Notes: generated from the letters alone by a model not told the origin. A DNA stretch of 24,639 bases from Euryarchaeota archaeon UBA19 (GCA_002502175.1 DAPQ01000082.1:1-24639); one strand, 5' to 3'. Positions 1 to 8,192 are shown, counted from the stretch's first letter. Numbers and translations: made by a program.

Positions 1-1315
1 GATTCGGTGTGTTCTCATCAAACTCTGTAGAGTTTGCATTCTCGAGACCCAAGACATTGCGACAGAACTCTATTGTGGCAATTTGCAAACCAAGACAGAC
101 CCCTAAGTAAGGTACATTGTTTATCCGAGCATAATTTGCTGCGGCGATTTTTCCTTCAACTCCTCTATTACCAAATCCGCCCGGAACCAGAATTCCATCT
201 GCTGCTCTTAGTAAATCCCAAGCCTCATCATGCTTTTCAGTAACATCATGAGGGTCTAAATCAGTAGACTCAATCCAGTCAATTACCAGTTTCCTATCAA
301 CTGCATATGCACTGTGTTGTAAGGCCTTGATAACAGAAAGATAGGAGTCAGAGAGGCCGGTGTATTTGCCGACCATAGCGATATGAACTTCCTCCTCTAA
401 TCGGTCTACCTTGTCGGCCATTTCTTTCCAATCATCAAGCATTGGTAGAGAATCTGGCACCTCAAATCCAAGATGGTCCGAGACTTTGCTCAAAACCGAT
501 TGTTCGTAAAGAGAAATCGGAATTTGATAGAGATTTGAAACATCGTGCGCGGAAACAACAGCGTCTGTACCAACATGACAGAATGCTGCAAGTTTTGCCC
601 TGGTCTCATCTTCTAGTGGCACTTCTGATCTACAAACTAGGATGTCTGGAATAATTCCTAGACCTCGAAGTTCTTTGACGGTGTGTTGAGTAGGCTTGGT
701 CTTCTGTTCGCCAACTGGCCCCATAACCGGAACAAGGCTGACGTGAACGAAGCAAACATTCTCTTGTCCAACTCTAAATTGGAATTGCCTCAATGCTTCA
801 ATGAATGGAGCACTTTCGATATCACCCACAGTGCCTCCTAATTCGATTACACAAGCATCAGGAGTTTCTCCCGATCCATCTGCGCTGACGTGTGCCACAC
901 GCTCAATCCAATCTTGAATTTCATTGGTTATGTGAGGAACAACCTGCACAGTCTTTCCGAGATAATCGCCTCTACGTTCCTTCTCAATGACATTTGCATA
1001 TACCTTGCCGGTTGTGATATTATTCTCTCGAGTTAGAGCGACATCGAGGAATCGTTCGTAGTTCCCAAGGTCTAGGTCAACTTCTCCACCATCATCCAAT
1101 ACGAAAACTTCTCCGTGTTCGAACGGAGACATGGTCCCGGCATCGCTATTTAGATACGGATCTATCTTTACTGAAGTTAGGCGCAGTCCTGCAGATTTTA
1201 GTAAAACTCCGATGCTTGACGCTGTGATTCCTTTACCTAGTCCAGATAGGACCCCGCCCGTGACTACGACATACTTCATGCAATCAACGGGGTTTGAAGC
1301 CGACATGTCTCGCAT
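1..1315 (-). CDS. pyrG: CTP synthase, 3' end beyond window
   Basis: CTP synthase makes CTP from UTP, ATP and glutamine-derived ammonia in the cytosol. The reverse strand encodes the synthetase N-terminus KYVVVTGGVLSGLGKG, with the expected P-loop, then KIDPYLNSDAGTMSPFEHGEVFVLDDGGE and ELGGTVGDIES, all typical of the family. A class I glutamine amidotransferase domain follows, with the nucleophile motif GVCLGLQ encoded near position 95. The window edge removes roughly the last 100 residues, including the His-Glu of the glutaminase triad. Three in-frame ATGs exist (1315, 1306, 1279). The family start corresponds to 1279, but an AT-rich TATA-like box at 1335-1348 lies about 26 bp before 1315, which fits a leaderless start there. 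It is divergent from the threonine dehydrogenase gene. Family call very secure, start moderately so. Confidence 0.96.
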   Translation of the reverse strand, partial: MRDMSASNPVDCMKYVVVTGGVLSGLGKGITASSIGVLLKSAGLRLTSVKIDPYLNSDAGTMSPFEHGEVFVLDDGGEVDLDLGNYERFLDVALTRENNITTGKVYANVIEKERRGDYLGKTVQVVPHITNEIQDWIERVAHVSADGSGETPDACVIELGGTVGDIESAPFIEALRQFQFRVGQENVCFVHVSLVPVMGPVGEQKTKPTQHTVKELRGLGIIPDILVCRSEVPLEDETRAKLAAFCHVGTDAVVSAHDVSNLYQIPISLYEQSVLSKVSDHLGFEVPDSLPMLDDWKEMADKVDRLEEEVHIAMVGKYTGLSDSYLSVIKALQHSAYAVDRKLVIDWIESTDLDPHDVTEKHDEAWDLLRAADGILVPGGFGNRGVEGKIAAANYARINNVPYLGVCLGLQIATIEFCRNVLGLENANSTEFDENTPN

Positions 1316-1334
1316 ATCAACATTGGCTCTGTGG

Positions 1335-1348
1335 ATTACAAAATTACT
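1335..1348 (-). promoter_or_regulatory. TATA-like box of pyrG
   Basis: On the minus strand this reads AGTAATTTTGTAAT, centred about 26 bp upstream of the ATG at 1315. That is the archaeal TATA-to-start distance expected for a leaderless transcript. It is seen by eye only; no transcript data. Confidence 0.45.
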
Positions 1349-1384
1349 CGCTAAAGCGCGCGTCTCGCAAGTCTAAGTATCGTC

Positions 1385-1401
1385 TGACTCCCGAAGAGTC
1401 A
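1385..1401. repeat. Short inverted repeat abutting the tdh start
   Basis: TGACTC at 1385-1390 and GAGTCA at 1396-1401 form a perfect 6-bp inverted repeat with a 5-base spacer (CCGAA). The right arm ends on the A of the ATG start codon. It could be an operator half-site pair or a small 5' hairpin, or chance. Confidence 0.35.
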
Positions 1402-2363
1402 TGGCCGGTGCTACCCACTCCAGGATTTTAGTTACCGGAGCACTCGGCCAGATTGGTACAGAATTGGTTGAAGCACTGCGCGCTCGCTATGGCGCAGATG
1501 CTGTTGTGGCTAGCGATGTGCGAGATATCCCCGATCATCCCTGTGTGGTTGGAGGTCCATACAGGCATCTGAGTGTAATTGACGCCAATGCCTTTGATGA
1601 GGTAGTAATCGAGGAATCGATTGGAACCGTATATCACTTGGCTGCTATCCTAAGTGCAACGGGAGAAAAGAATCCCGAATTATGTGAAAGAATCAATGTG
1701 GGAGGGACAGTTACTGTTTTGGAAGCTGCTCGAAAACATAGATTGAGAGTTTATGCTCCATCATCAATCGCAGTTTTTGGCCCAGATGCTCCAAAACATG
1801 CTCCTCAAGTTTGTCCCCTCAACCCTACTACCACGTATGGTAAAACCAAGGTAACTGGGGAACGTTTGGCAATGAATTATTGGAAGCAATACGGCGTTGA
1901 CGTTCGAGGAATCAGATATCCCGGTTTGATTTCCTACAAGGCTCCCGCAGGTGGAGGAACTACCGATTATGCAGTAGATATCTTTCACGCGGCACTTGAA
2001 AATGGCCACTACGATTGCTTCGTTCGTGCAGACACTCGCCTCCCAATGATGTACATGGAAGATGCAATACGTGCAACTATCGCTCTGATGGATGCTCCAG
2101 TGGAGTCAATTGGCGATGCACGTGGAGGCTACAACCTCTCGGGTTGTTCATTTACAGCCGCTGAAATCGCAGATGCGGTTGCAGCAAGGGTACCTGGATT
2201 TACTTGTGATTTCAAGCCCGACATCAGGCAAGAGTATGCTGATTCATGGCCTGATTCGGTTGACGATTCCGCAGCCAAGCAAGATTGGGGATGGAAGGCC
2301 GAGTTTGATTTAGATGCACTTTGTGATGCAATGATTTCTGGCCTTCAATCTTCATCAATCTGA
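1401..2363 (+). CDS. tdh: L-threonine 3-dehydrogenase, SDR (epimerase-like) type
   Basis: Likely oxidises L-threonine to 2-amino-3-ketobutyrate with NAD+, the first step of threonine breakdown to glycine and acetyl-CoA. The 320-residue protein is an extended short-chain dehydrogenase: Rossmann glycine motif GALGQIG at 13-19, acidic Asp39 at the end of beta-2 (NAD preference), active-site YGKTK at 146-150. It also has RYPGLISYK (172-180), GGGTTDY (184-190) and DTRLPMMYM (211-219), which mark the SDR-type threonine dehydrogenases rather than sugar epimerases. The usual partner, 2-amino-3-ketobutyrate CoA ligase, is not in the window. It starts directly after a small inverted repeat, with CTAAGTATCG about 25 bp upstream as a possible TATA element. 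Its last 19 bp overlap the convergent thermosome gene. A related sugar-nucleotide epimerase is the less likely alternative. Confidence 0.88.
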   Translation: MAGATHSRILVTGALGQIGTELVEALRARYGADAVVASDVRDIPDHPCVVGGPYRHLSVIDANAFDEVVIEESIGTVYHLAAILSATGEKNPELCERINVGGTVTVLEAARKHRLRVYAPSSIAVFGPDAPKHAPQVCPLNPTTTYGKTKVTGERLAMNYWKQYGVDVRGIRYPGLISYKAPAGGGTTDYAVDIFHAALENGHYDCFVRADTRLPMMYMEDAIRATIALMDAPVESIGDARGGYNLSGCSFTAAEIADAVAARVPGFTCDFKPDIRQEYADSWPDSVDDSAAKQDWGWKAEFDLDALCDAMISGLQSSSI

Positions 2364-3946
2364 TTCGACCAATCGGGAGTACTCGGCTCGACATTTGCCC
2401 ATAGAACATCATCTATTCTCAGGACTGTAATCGCCGCTTCTGTTGCACCAGTCAATGCCTGACGAGCTACGAAAAGAGGGTCATGGATTCCTAATTCGGC
2501 CATATCTGCCTTTTCTCCACTCATCGCATCAAGTCCGAACCATGAACCATTTTCTACTTGAGCCGCTGAAAGCGCCAATATCTCGTCAATTGGATCTAGT
2601 CCTGCATTTTCTGCTAGTACCCTAGGGATTACTTCTAGAGCGTCTGCAAAGCCCTCAATTGCCAATTGCTCTCTCCCTTTCTGGGTAGTAGCATAGGAAC
2701 GTAAGTGACGAGCCAAATGAGTTTGAGTTCCTCCTCCACCAGGAAGTACCTTCGGCTCACGAACTAGTCTGAACGCTACACCAAGAGCATCATCGAAGGC
2801 TCTGCTTACCTCTTCTCGCATGGTGGATGTAGTTCCACGTAGAAGAGCGGTCATAGCACGACCTTCACCATCGATTCTAACATACCAAGCATCGTCTATC
2901 TTTTCCGCTGCACGATTGGTGTAATTTCCTACATCCTCGGCAGACATCCGATTCGCCTCCCGAACCATCTTTGCTCCAGTAAGAATCGATAATCGTTCCA
3001 AATCTTCTCTTTCGAATCTTCGATAGGCGGTTATTCCAGCCTCTTTCAACAATGGAACAGCCTCGTCTTCTATCCCGTCTCGGACGCAAAGTAGGTCAAT
3101 ACCCAGTGAAGAGAGGCTGGCAACCTGTTCGGCTAATTTCGCTCTCTTCCTCTCTTGGAATCCGGAAAGCACACCAGTGCTTCGAATCTCTATTTGGGCA
3201 TCCAACTCCAATTCTCGATTTTCAAACCCACCATCAATTATGGCGATTTTGCCACCATCGGAATGAGTCTCTGTGGTAAAATCGAGTCGTTGTTTTTTCA
3301 GCATTAAGCCATGAATGATTTCAGATTCTGCAGCTCCGCCACCAGTCATTTGTAAGCGCTTTACTCGAATTCTCTCAAGGTCGTCACCGCCTTCTTCATT
3401 TTCCAATGCATGAGCGGCTTCAAGCGCTAAACCAGTCATTTTCTTAGCCAAGGCAGTATCGATCTTTCCAGCCATCGTTGTCGAAGTAGTAGCAATCAAA
3501 TCATCATCTGAAGCATCTCTGCAAATTTCTTCTAATTGAGATAGTGATTCTTCCACCGCAATACGATATCCATTGACGATTATCGTTGGATGAACTCCAA
3601 TTCTGGATAATTCCAGTGCGTTGCGCAATAGTTCTGCTGTAAGGAGAACTGAAGTTGTAGTTCCATCCCTAGCAATTCTATCCTGAGCCGAACTAGTAGC
3701 GATGAGAAGATTAGCGGTCGGATGCTCAACCTTTGCAGTCTCAAGGACGGTAACCCCATCATTGGTGACGACAATTTCTCCATTCTCGTCAACTAGCATC
3801 TTGTCCGAGCCTCTAGGGCCTAAAGTTGACCTAACAGCGCTTGCAAGTGCTAGAGCCGCATTGGTGTTGTTTACTAGAGCAGAGCGCCCCTCTATACGGT
3901 CGGTATCCTCCAAAGCAACATCCTGCTCCGACTCAACCATGTGCAT
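2345..3946 (-). CDS. thsA: Thermosome (group II chaperonin) subunit, divergent
   Basis: Subunit of the ATP-driven archaeal double-ring chaperonin that folds cytosolic proteins. The 533 residues show the expected order: LGPRGSDKM (42-50), TNDG (61-64), apical and intermediate domains, then GGGTQTHLA, REQLAIEGFADALEVIPR, NAGLDPIDEI and a final ATPase segment ending RIDDVLWANVEP. Oddities: the normally near-invariant GDGTT phosphate-binding motif reads RDGTT (Arg93, codon AGG at 3668-3670), although the Asp is kept. The C-terminus has no Gly-Gly-Met repeats. This suggests a specialised paralogue in a mixed ring rather than the main subunit, which is inference. ATG at 3946 was chosen; a second in-frame ATG lies at 3940. 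It is back to back with the Hsp20-like/dnaK pair. The letter of the subunit (A or B) cannot be decided from this window. Confidence 0.95.
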   Translation of the reverse strand: MHMVESEQDVALEDTDRIEGRSALVNNTNAALALASAVRSTLGPRGSDKMLVDENGEIVVTNDGVTVLETAKVEHPTANLLIATSSAQDRIARDGTTTSVLLTAELLRNALELSRIGVHPTIIVNGYRIAVEESLSQLEEICRDASDDDLIATTSTTMAGKIDTALAKKMTGLALEAAHALENEEGGDDLERIRVKRLQMTGGGAAESEIIHGLMLKKQRLDFTTETHSDGGKIAIIDGGFENRELELDAQIEIRSTGVLSGFQERKRAKLAEQVASLSSLGIDLLCVRDGIEDEAVPLLKEAGITAYRRFEREDLERLSILTGAKMVREANRMSAEDVGNYTNRAAEKIDDAWYVRIDGEGRAMTALLRGTTSTMREEVSRAFDDALGVAFRLVREPKVLPGGGGTQTHLARHLRSYATTQKGREQLAIEGFADALEVIPRVLAENAGLDPIDEILALSAAQVENGSWFGLDAMSGEKADMAELGIHDPLFVARQALTGATEAAITVLRIDDVLWANVEPSTPDWSNQIDED

Positions 3947-4110
3947 AGCGAATCAAAGGCCCGCTTTCAATGCGATGTCGTGTAAATCGCAATGTATTCA
4001 CTCGTCGCCCGTGCGGTCGCTCGCACGCACGCGCGAGTGCCCTATTCACCGTTTGATTCAAATATGGCAGAATACTCGGACTATACAACCTCAGGTTGAG
4101 TAGTGGTATA
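3947..4110. promoter_or_regulatory. Divergent chaperone promoter region
   Basis: These 164 bp separate the thermosome gene (left) from the Hsp20-like/dnaK pair (right), so both promoters must lie here. CAAATATGG at about 4060-4068 is a TATA-like element for the plus-strand genes; TTTACA on the minus strand near 3982-3987 may serve the thermosome. A GC-rich block at 4005-4041 holds an inverted repeat, 4018-4024 with 4033-4039 (CGCTCGC/GCGAGTG, one G-T mismatch, 8-base loop). It stands out against the AT-rich flanks and is a candidate heat-shock operator. Confidence 0.45.
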
Positions 4111-4749
4111 ATGAGTACATCAGAAAGAGACGAATTCGAAGAGAGAATGCTCGAACAAATGGCCAAAATGTTCGCAGACATGGGTATGCCGATTGACGTC
4201 GAATTGCTTCAGAATATGATGCGACAGGTTCGTGATCAATTCGAGGAGATGGGTCTTGATCCAGATCGAATGGCCTCTACTGAGATAAAAATGGGAACAG
4301 ATGTAGATCCCGAAGAGTTCCGTAAGCAGATGGAATCCATGCTCAATGGTCCTGGTGGAATGGGTGAGATGTTCCGAAATATGGGTATAAAGGTACAATT
4401 TGAAGGCAATACCCCTGCTGAAGTCCCAGAGATTGAGGTTGAGGAAGAAGTAACCGAAGAGCCAGATAATGATCTTCCATTAGAAGACGTATTCATCCAT
4501 GAAGACAGGATGTGTATTACAGTAGACATATCCAGATTCACCGACCTCCATCAAGAAGAGGTCGAGCTTAACCTAACCAGTGGTGGTGAAATACTACAAC
4601 TGATGAAAACCACACAAATGCGCCCTCTGAAGCGCTATACACTTCCACATTCGGCAGAGAATATCGTCGAATGGGATCTAAACAACGGAATTCTTGATGT
4701 CAAATTCGACATCAATTCGGAAGCTACAACAGCCGACGAAAGCGAATGA
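4111..4749 (+). CDS. Met-rich Hsp20/alpha-crystallin-like protein
   Basis: A 212-residue cytosolic protein, probably a small chaperone. Residues 1-100 are predicted helical, acidic and unusually rich in methionine (16 Met), with an MFADMGMP-type N-terminus. A Glu-rich linker (about 105-124) follows. Residues about 125-202 look like an alpha-crystallin/CS-type beta-sandwich: alternating hydrophobic strands around MCITVDISRF, VELNLTSGGEILQL and a closing NNGILDVKF that matches the last strand of Hsp20 domains. An in-frame TTG lies upstream at 4096; the ATG at 4111 is preferred. dnaK starts 21 bp downstream, so the two are probably co-transcribed, supporting a chaperone role. No J-domain HPD or clear GrpE signature is visible. 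The Hsp20 assignment rests on C-terminal strand pattern and context, so it is moderate. Confidence 0.7.
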   Translation: MSTSERDEFEERMLEQMAKMFADMGMPIDVELLQNMMRQVRDQFEEMGLDPDRMASTEIKMGTDVDPEEFRKQMESMLNGPGGMGEMFRNMGIKVQFEGNTPAEVPEIEVEEEVTEEPDNDLPLEDVFIHEDRMCITVDISRFTDLHQEEVELNLTSGGEILQLMKTTQMRPLKRYTLPHSAENIVEWDLNNGILDVKFDINSEATTADESE

Positions 4750-4770
4750 AATCAACATGGAGTCAATAAA

Positions 4771-6657
4771 ATGAGCGCCGCAGTAATTGGAATAGACCTT
4801 GGAACGACAAATAGTTGTGTTGCTACCCTAGAGGGTGGCAAGGCCACAGTAATACCGAACTCAGAAGGAAGCAGGACTACCCCTTCGGTAGTGGCTTTCA
4901 CAAAAGATGGAGACCGCCTTGTTGGAATCACCGCGAAGAGACAAGCGGTCACCAATTCAGAACGTACAATCATGTCCGTAAAGAGAGAAATGGGTACCGA
5001 TTGGAAGCAAACAATCGGTGATGAGGAGTACACTCCTCAAGAAATTTCAGCATTCGTACTACAGAAGCTGAAAGCAGATGCTGAGGCATACCTCGGGCAA
5101 GAGGTAACACAGGCAGTTATTACATGTCCAGCATACTTTACCGATGCTCAAAGAAAAGCAACCCGTGACGCAGGCAGAATTGCCGGTTTAGAGGTACTAC
5201 GGATAATCAACGAACCTACCGCTGCCGCACTGGCTTATGGTGTAGACAAGGATGATGACCAGACTATTTTGGTATACGACCTTGGTGGCGGTACATTCGA
5301 TGTTTCAATTCTAGAAATCTACCTAGTTGACGACCAACCTCAGATCGAAGTAAAGGCAACTAGCGGAGATAATAGATTGGGTGGTGACGACTTCGATGAG
5401 GTAGTCATCGAGTGGATTCTATCAGAATTCAAGAAGACTACTGGAATAGATTTGTCTGGCGATATGCAGGCAATGAGTCGTTTGCGAGAGGCTGCAGAGA
5501 AGGCAAAAATCGAATTATCAGGAACAGGAACAACCCAGATTAATTTGCCATTCATCACCATGCGTGATGGACAGCCGGAACATCTTGACCTATCGCTTTC
5601 AAGGTCAAAATTCGAGGAATTAATCGCCGATTTAATTGAGCGAACAATGGCTCCTACTCGTCAAGCGATGAAGGACGCAGGCGTCTCAAAGGGAGAGGTC
5701 GACAAGGTCATTCTAGTAGGTGGCTCGACACGCGTTCCTGCAGTACAAACTGCGATTGAGAAGGAAGTAGGTAAGGCTCCATTCAAGGGCATCAACCCCG
5801 ATGAGGCGGTTGCTGTAGGAGCTGCACTTCAGGCAGGAATCATCGTTGGCGATGAAGGAGTAACCGATGTACTACTTCTTGATGTCACTCCACTTACTCT
5901 CGGAATCGAGACCCTAGGTGGTGTAACTACAATGATGATCGAGCGTAATACTACAATCCCGAGTCGCCGCTCAGAAGTATTCTCTACCGCATCTGATAAC
6001 CAACCAGCTGTAGAGGTTCACGTCTTGCAAGGAGAGCGAGAGTTCTCCAAAGACAACACTACACTGGGAAGGTTCCACCTCATGGGCATCCCACCAGCAC
6101 CTCGTGGAATTCCACAGATTGAGGTGACCTTCGATATTGACGCAAATGGAATTGTGAATGTATCGGCCAAGGATCTCGGAACAGGGACTGAACAATCGAT
6201 TAAGATTGAAAGTCAAACTTCTCTATCGGAAGATGAGATTCAATCAAAGATTGCAGAGGCAGAGGAATTTGCTGAGGAAGACAAGCGCCGTAAGGCTAGA
6301 GTGGATCTACGCAACCAGGCTGATAGCATCGTTTACCAAACTCGAAAGATGATGGAGGATTCAGGGGAGAAGTTGTCTGACGATGACAAGGCTCCTGTGA
6401 ATGAGAAGTTGGATGAACTTGAAGCTCTCATTATGGATGAAGGTCAGCCTATTGATTTCGAAGAACTTGACGAGGCTGCAATTCAAGCCAAGATGGGTGA
6501 ATTGGAAGAGGTCATGCACGGTGTCTCCACCAAACTATACGAGGCTGCTGCTGCGGAAATGGCTGAGCAACAGGCTGCTAACGAAGCAGCTGCCGATGGC
6601 GATGGTGTCGTCGAAGCAGACTTCGAAGTGGTCGATGGCGAAGACGCCGACGAGTGA
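4771..6657 (+). CDS. dnaK: Molecular chaperone DnaK (Hsp70)
   Basis: ATP-dependent Hsp70 chaperone that binds exposed hydrophobic peptide segments. The 628 residues carry the actin-like ATPase motifs IDLGTTNS (8-15), YDLGGGTFD (169-177) and ILVGGSTRVP (324-333). The interdomain linker DVLLLDVTPLTLG (from about 366) follows, then the substrate-binding beta-sandwich, a charged helical lid from about 500, and an acidic C-terminal tail EADFEVVDGEDADE. The lobe IB region between KREMGTDWK and YTPQEIS lacks the ~20-25 residue insert of proteobacterial DnaK, like Gram-positive and archaeal sequences. Archaeal dnaK is generally regarded as acquired from bacteria. It follows the Hsp20-like gene by 21 bp; grpE and dnaJ are not within the window. 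It converges on pepA with a single-base gap. Confidence 0.98.
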   Translation: MSAAVIGIDLGTTNSCVATLEGGKATVIPNSEGSRTTPSVVAFTKDGDRLVGITAKRQAVTNSERTIMSVKREMGTDWKQTIGDEEYTPQEISAFVLQKLKADAEAYLGQEVTQAVITCPAYFTDAQRKATRDAGRIAGLEVLRIINEPTAAALAYGVDKDDDQTILVYDLGGGTFDVSILEIYLVDDQPQIEVKATSGDNRLGGDDFDEVVIEWILSEFKKTTGIDLSGDMQAMSRLREAAEKAKIELSGTGTTQINLPFITMRDGQPEHLDLSLSRSKFEELIADLIERTMAPTRQAMKDAGVSKGEVDKVILVGGSTRVPAVQTAIEKEVGKAPFKGINPDEAVAVGAALQAGIIVGDEGVTDVLLLDVTPLTLGIETLGGVTTMMIERNTTIPSRRSEVFSTASDNQPAVEVHVLQGEREFSKDNTTLGRFHLMGIPPAPRGIPQIEVTFDIDANGIVNVSAKDLGTGTEQSIKIESQTSLSEDEIQSKIAEAEEFAEEDKRRKARVDLRNQADSIVYQTRKMMEDSGEKLSDDDKAPVNEKLDELEALIMDEGQPIDFEELDEAAIQAKMGELEEVMHGVSTKLYEAAAAEMAEQQAANEAAADGDGVVEADFEVVDGEDADE

Positions 6658-6658
6658 A

Positions 6659-8161
6659 TCATCCCTGAGTAATCAAGTGATGCAAGGTTCGCACGTGAAC
6701 CCCCGTTCCCCCGTGAGCGACGCATGCGTTGGTGTCTACATTCCAAGCGGTTCCTGCTATGTCTAGATGAGCCCATGGAATTTCTGACTTATCGCCATTT
6801 TCATCCTCTCGGTCCTGAATGAATTGCTTGAGGAAAGCGGCTGCGGTATTGGCCCCGCCATAACGTCCCTTACCGCCATTTCTGACATCTGCAAATTTGG
6901 AACTGGTCATTTCCTTCTCAAAGGCGGGTAGAAGCGGCATAGGCCAAGCCAATTCGTCTACTGAATTACCGGCTTGATGAATACGATCTCTCAAGTTGTC
7001 ATCATTTGACCAAAGTCCAGAAGCCTCTTGTCCCAAAGCAACAACACAAGCCCCTGTTAAGGTAGCAAGATCAACGATGTATGATGGATTTAGCTCTGCG
7101 GCCTTCCAAAGTCCATCGGACAGTACATTTCGACCCTCTGCATCGGTGCTGAAAATTTCAATCGTCTTTCCTGAATATGTATCGATAACATCTCCAGGTC
7201 TGTAGGCTTCTGCGCTAGGCATATTTTCGGCCATACATGTGATTCCATTAACTCGACCTTCATATCCCGTAGCCCAAAGTGCTTGGAATAGTCCGAAAAC
7301 GGTGGCTGAACCGTGCATATCGTACTTCATATCCCACATACCTTGACTGGGTTTAATCGAAATTCCACCTGTGTCAAAGGTGATACCTTTTCCGACTATA
7401 CAAGGCACCTGTTCGCCTGATTGTACGTTTGGATTTAATCGGAAGAATACCATACAGGGCTTGCGAATGCTACCTTTTCCGACAGCGATTACACCATGCA
7501 TTCCTTCCTTCTGTAGTCGTGCATAATCCCATACTTCAACCTCGACATTATCCTTGCCTTCAGCCCATTCAAGGGCTCTACGACCGAACTCTTCAGGGTA
7601 TAATCGGTTTGCTGGCTCATTTGCTAGGTCCCGACTTAGGTGAACACCGGTTGTAACAAGACTTGCTTTCTCAATTGATTCACTCAATGCTTCGAGATGG
7701 CGGTCGTGTGCTTGACATTCTAATGTCCAACCATCGTGATTGTTTTCTTCGTCCTTTTTCTGATATTTATCAAACTGATAATCTCGTAGCATCATACCCT
7801 CAGCAAAAGCGTTCATGTTTTCTGTAGACCATCCCGAAGTAAATCGGATTACGATATCACTACCTAAGTCCTTAGAAAGACTCGAAAGACACTTCGCGCC
7901 AGTATCCCGAGCGACTTTGTGAGTAAGTTTGCCTTTCTTTCCAACCCCGATGAAAATAACCGTGCAGCCCTTGGTCCAAACACTGAGAGATTCCCCAACC
8001 TTTCCCGAAATTGCATCACTTGCAGCTGCGGCCTTCACAGCAATACTTGGCCCCCGACCGAGGCCAACGGTGGTATTGTTCGGGGCCTTATCAAAGTCCT
8101 TGAATACAGGAATAATCATTATGTCCCCAGTTCGGTCAAAATTAGCACAACTCACCTTCAT
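6659..8161 (-). CDS. pepA: Leucyl aminopeptidase, M17 family
   Basis: Cytosolic two-metal aminopeptidase that releases N-terminal residues, probably completing degradation of peptides. With the start at 8161 it has 500 residues. The C-terminal catalytic domain has the metal-binding and active-site residues in order: VGKGITFDTGG (Lys248, Asp253), KYDMHG (Asp271), STDAEGR (Asp330, Glu332, Arg334; the usual first Asn is Ser), DLATLTGACVVALG, and HLDIAGTAW near the end. An ATG 39 bp further upstream (8200) would add 13 residues. I prefer 8161 because the TATA-like box ATTTGTATAT (minus strand, 8183-8192) is centred about 26 bp before it, making the transcript leaderless. It lies 1 bp from the dnaK stop, tail to tail, and its own operon partner is unclear. 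Confidence 0.95.
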   Translation of the reverse strand: MKVSCANFDRTGDIMIIPVFKDFDKAPNNTTVGLGRGPSIAVKAAAASDAISGKVGESLSVWTKGCTVIFIGVGKKGKLTHKVARDTGAKCLSSLSKDLGSDIVIRFTSGWSTENMNAFAEGMMLRDYQFDKYQKKDEENNHDGWTLECQAHDRHLEALSESIEKASLVTTGVHLSRDLANEPANRLYPEEFGRRALEWAEGKDNVEVEVWDYARLQKEGMHGVIAVGKGSIRKPCMVFFRLNPNVQSGEQVPCIVGKGITFDTGGISIKPSQGMWDMKYDMHGSATVFGLFQALWATGYEGRVNGITCMAENMPSAEAYRPGDVIDTYSGKTIEIFSTDAEGRNVLSDGLWKAAELNPSYIVDLATLTGACVVALGQEASGLWSNDDNLRDRIHQAGNSVDELAWPMPLLPAFEKEMTSSKFADVRNGGKGRYGGANTAAAFLKQFIQDREDENGDKSEIPWAHLDIAGTAWNVDTNACVAHGGTGVHVRTLHHLITQG

Positions 8162-8182
8162 GGATAGGGGGAAAAAGTTCCA

Positions 8183-8192
8183 ATATACAAAT
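8183..8192 (-). promoter_or_regulatory. TATA-like box of pepA
   Basis: ATTTGTATAT on the minus strand, centred about 26 bp upstream of the ATG at 8161, inside an AT-rich 90-bp gap. This is the best-looking archaeal promoter element in the window and decides the pepA start. Confidence 0.55.

Noticed and set aside
3702..4103. 133-codon plus-strand frame opposite the thermosome N-terminus
   Set aside because: Antisense to a well-supported chaperonin gene and without recognisable domains; ends in the divergent promoter region.
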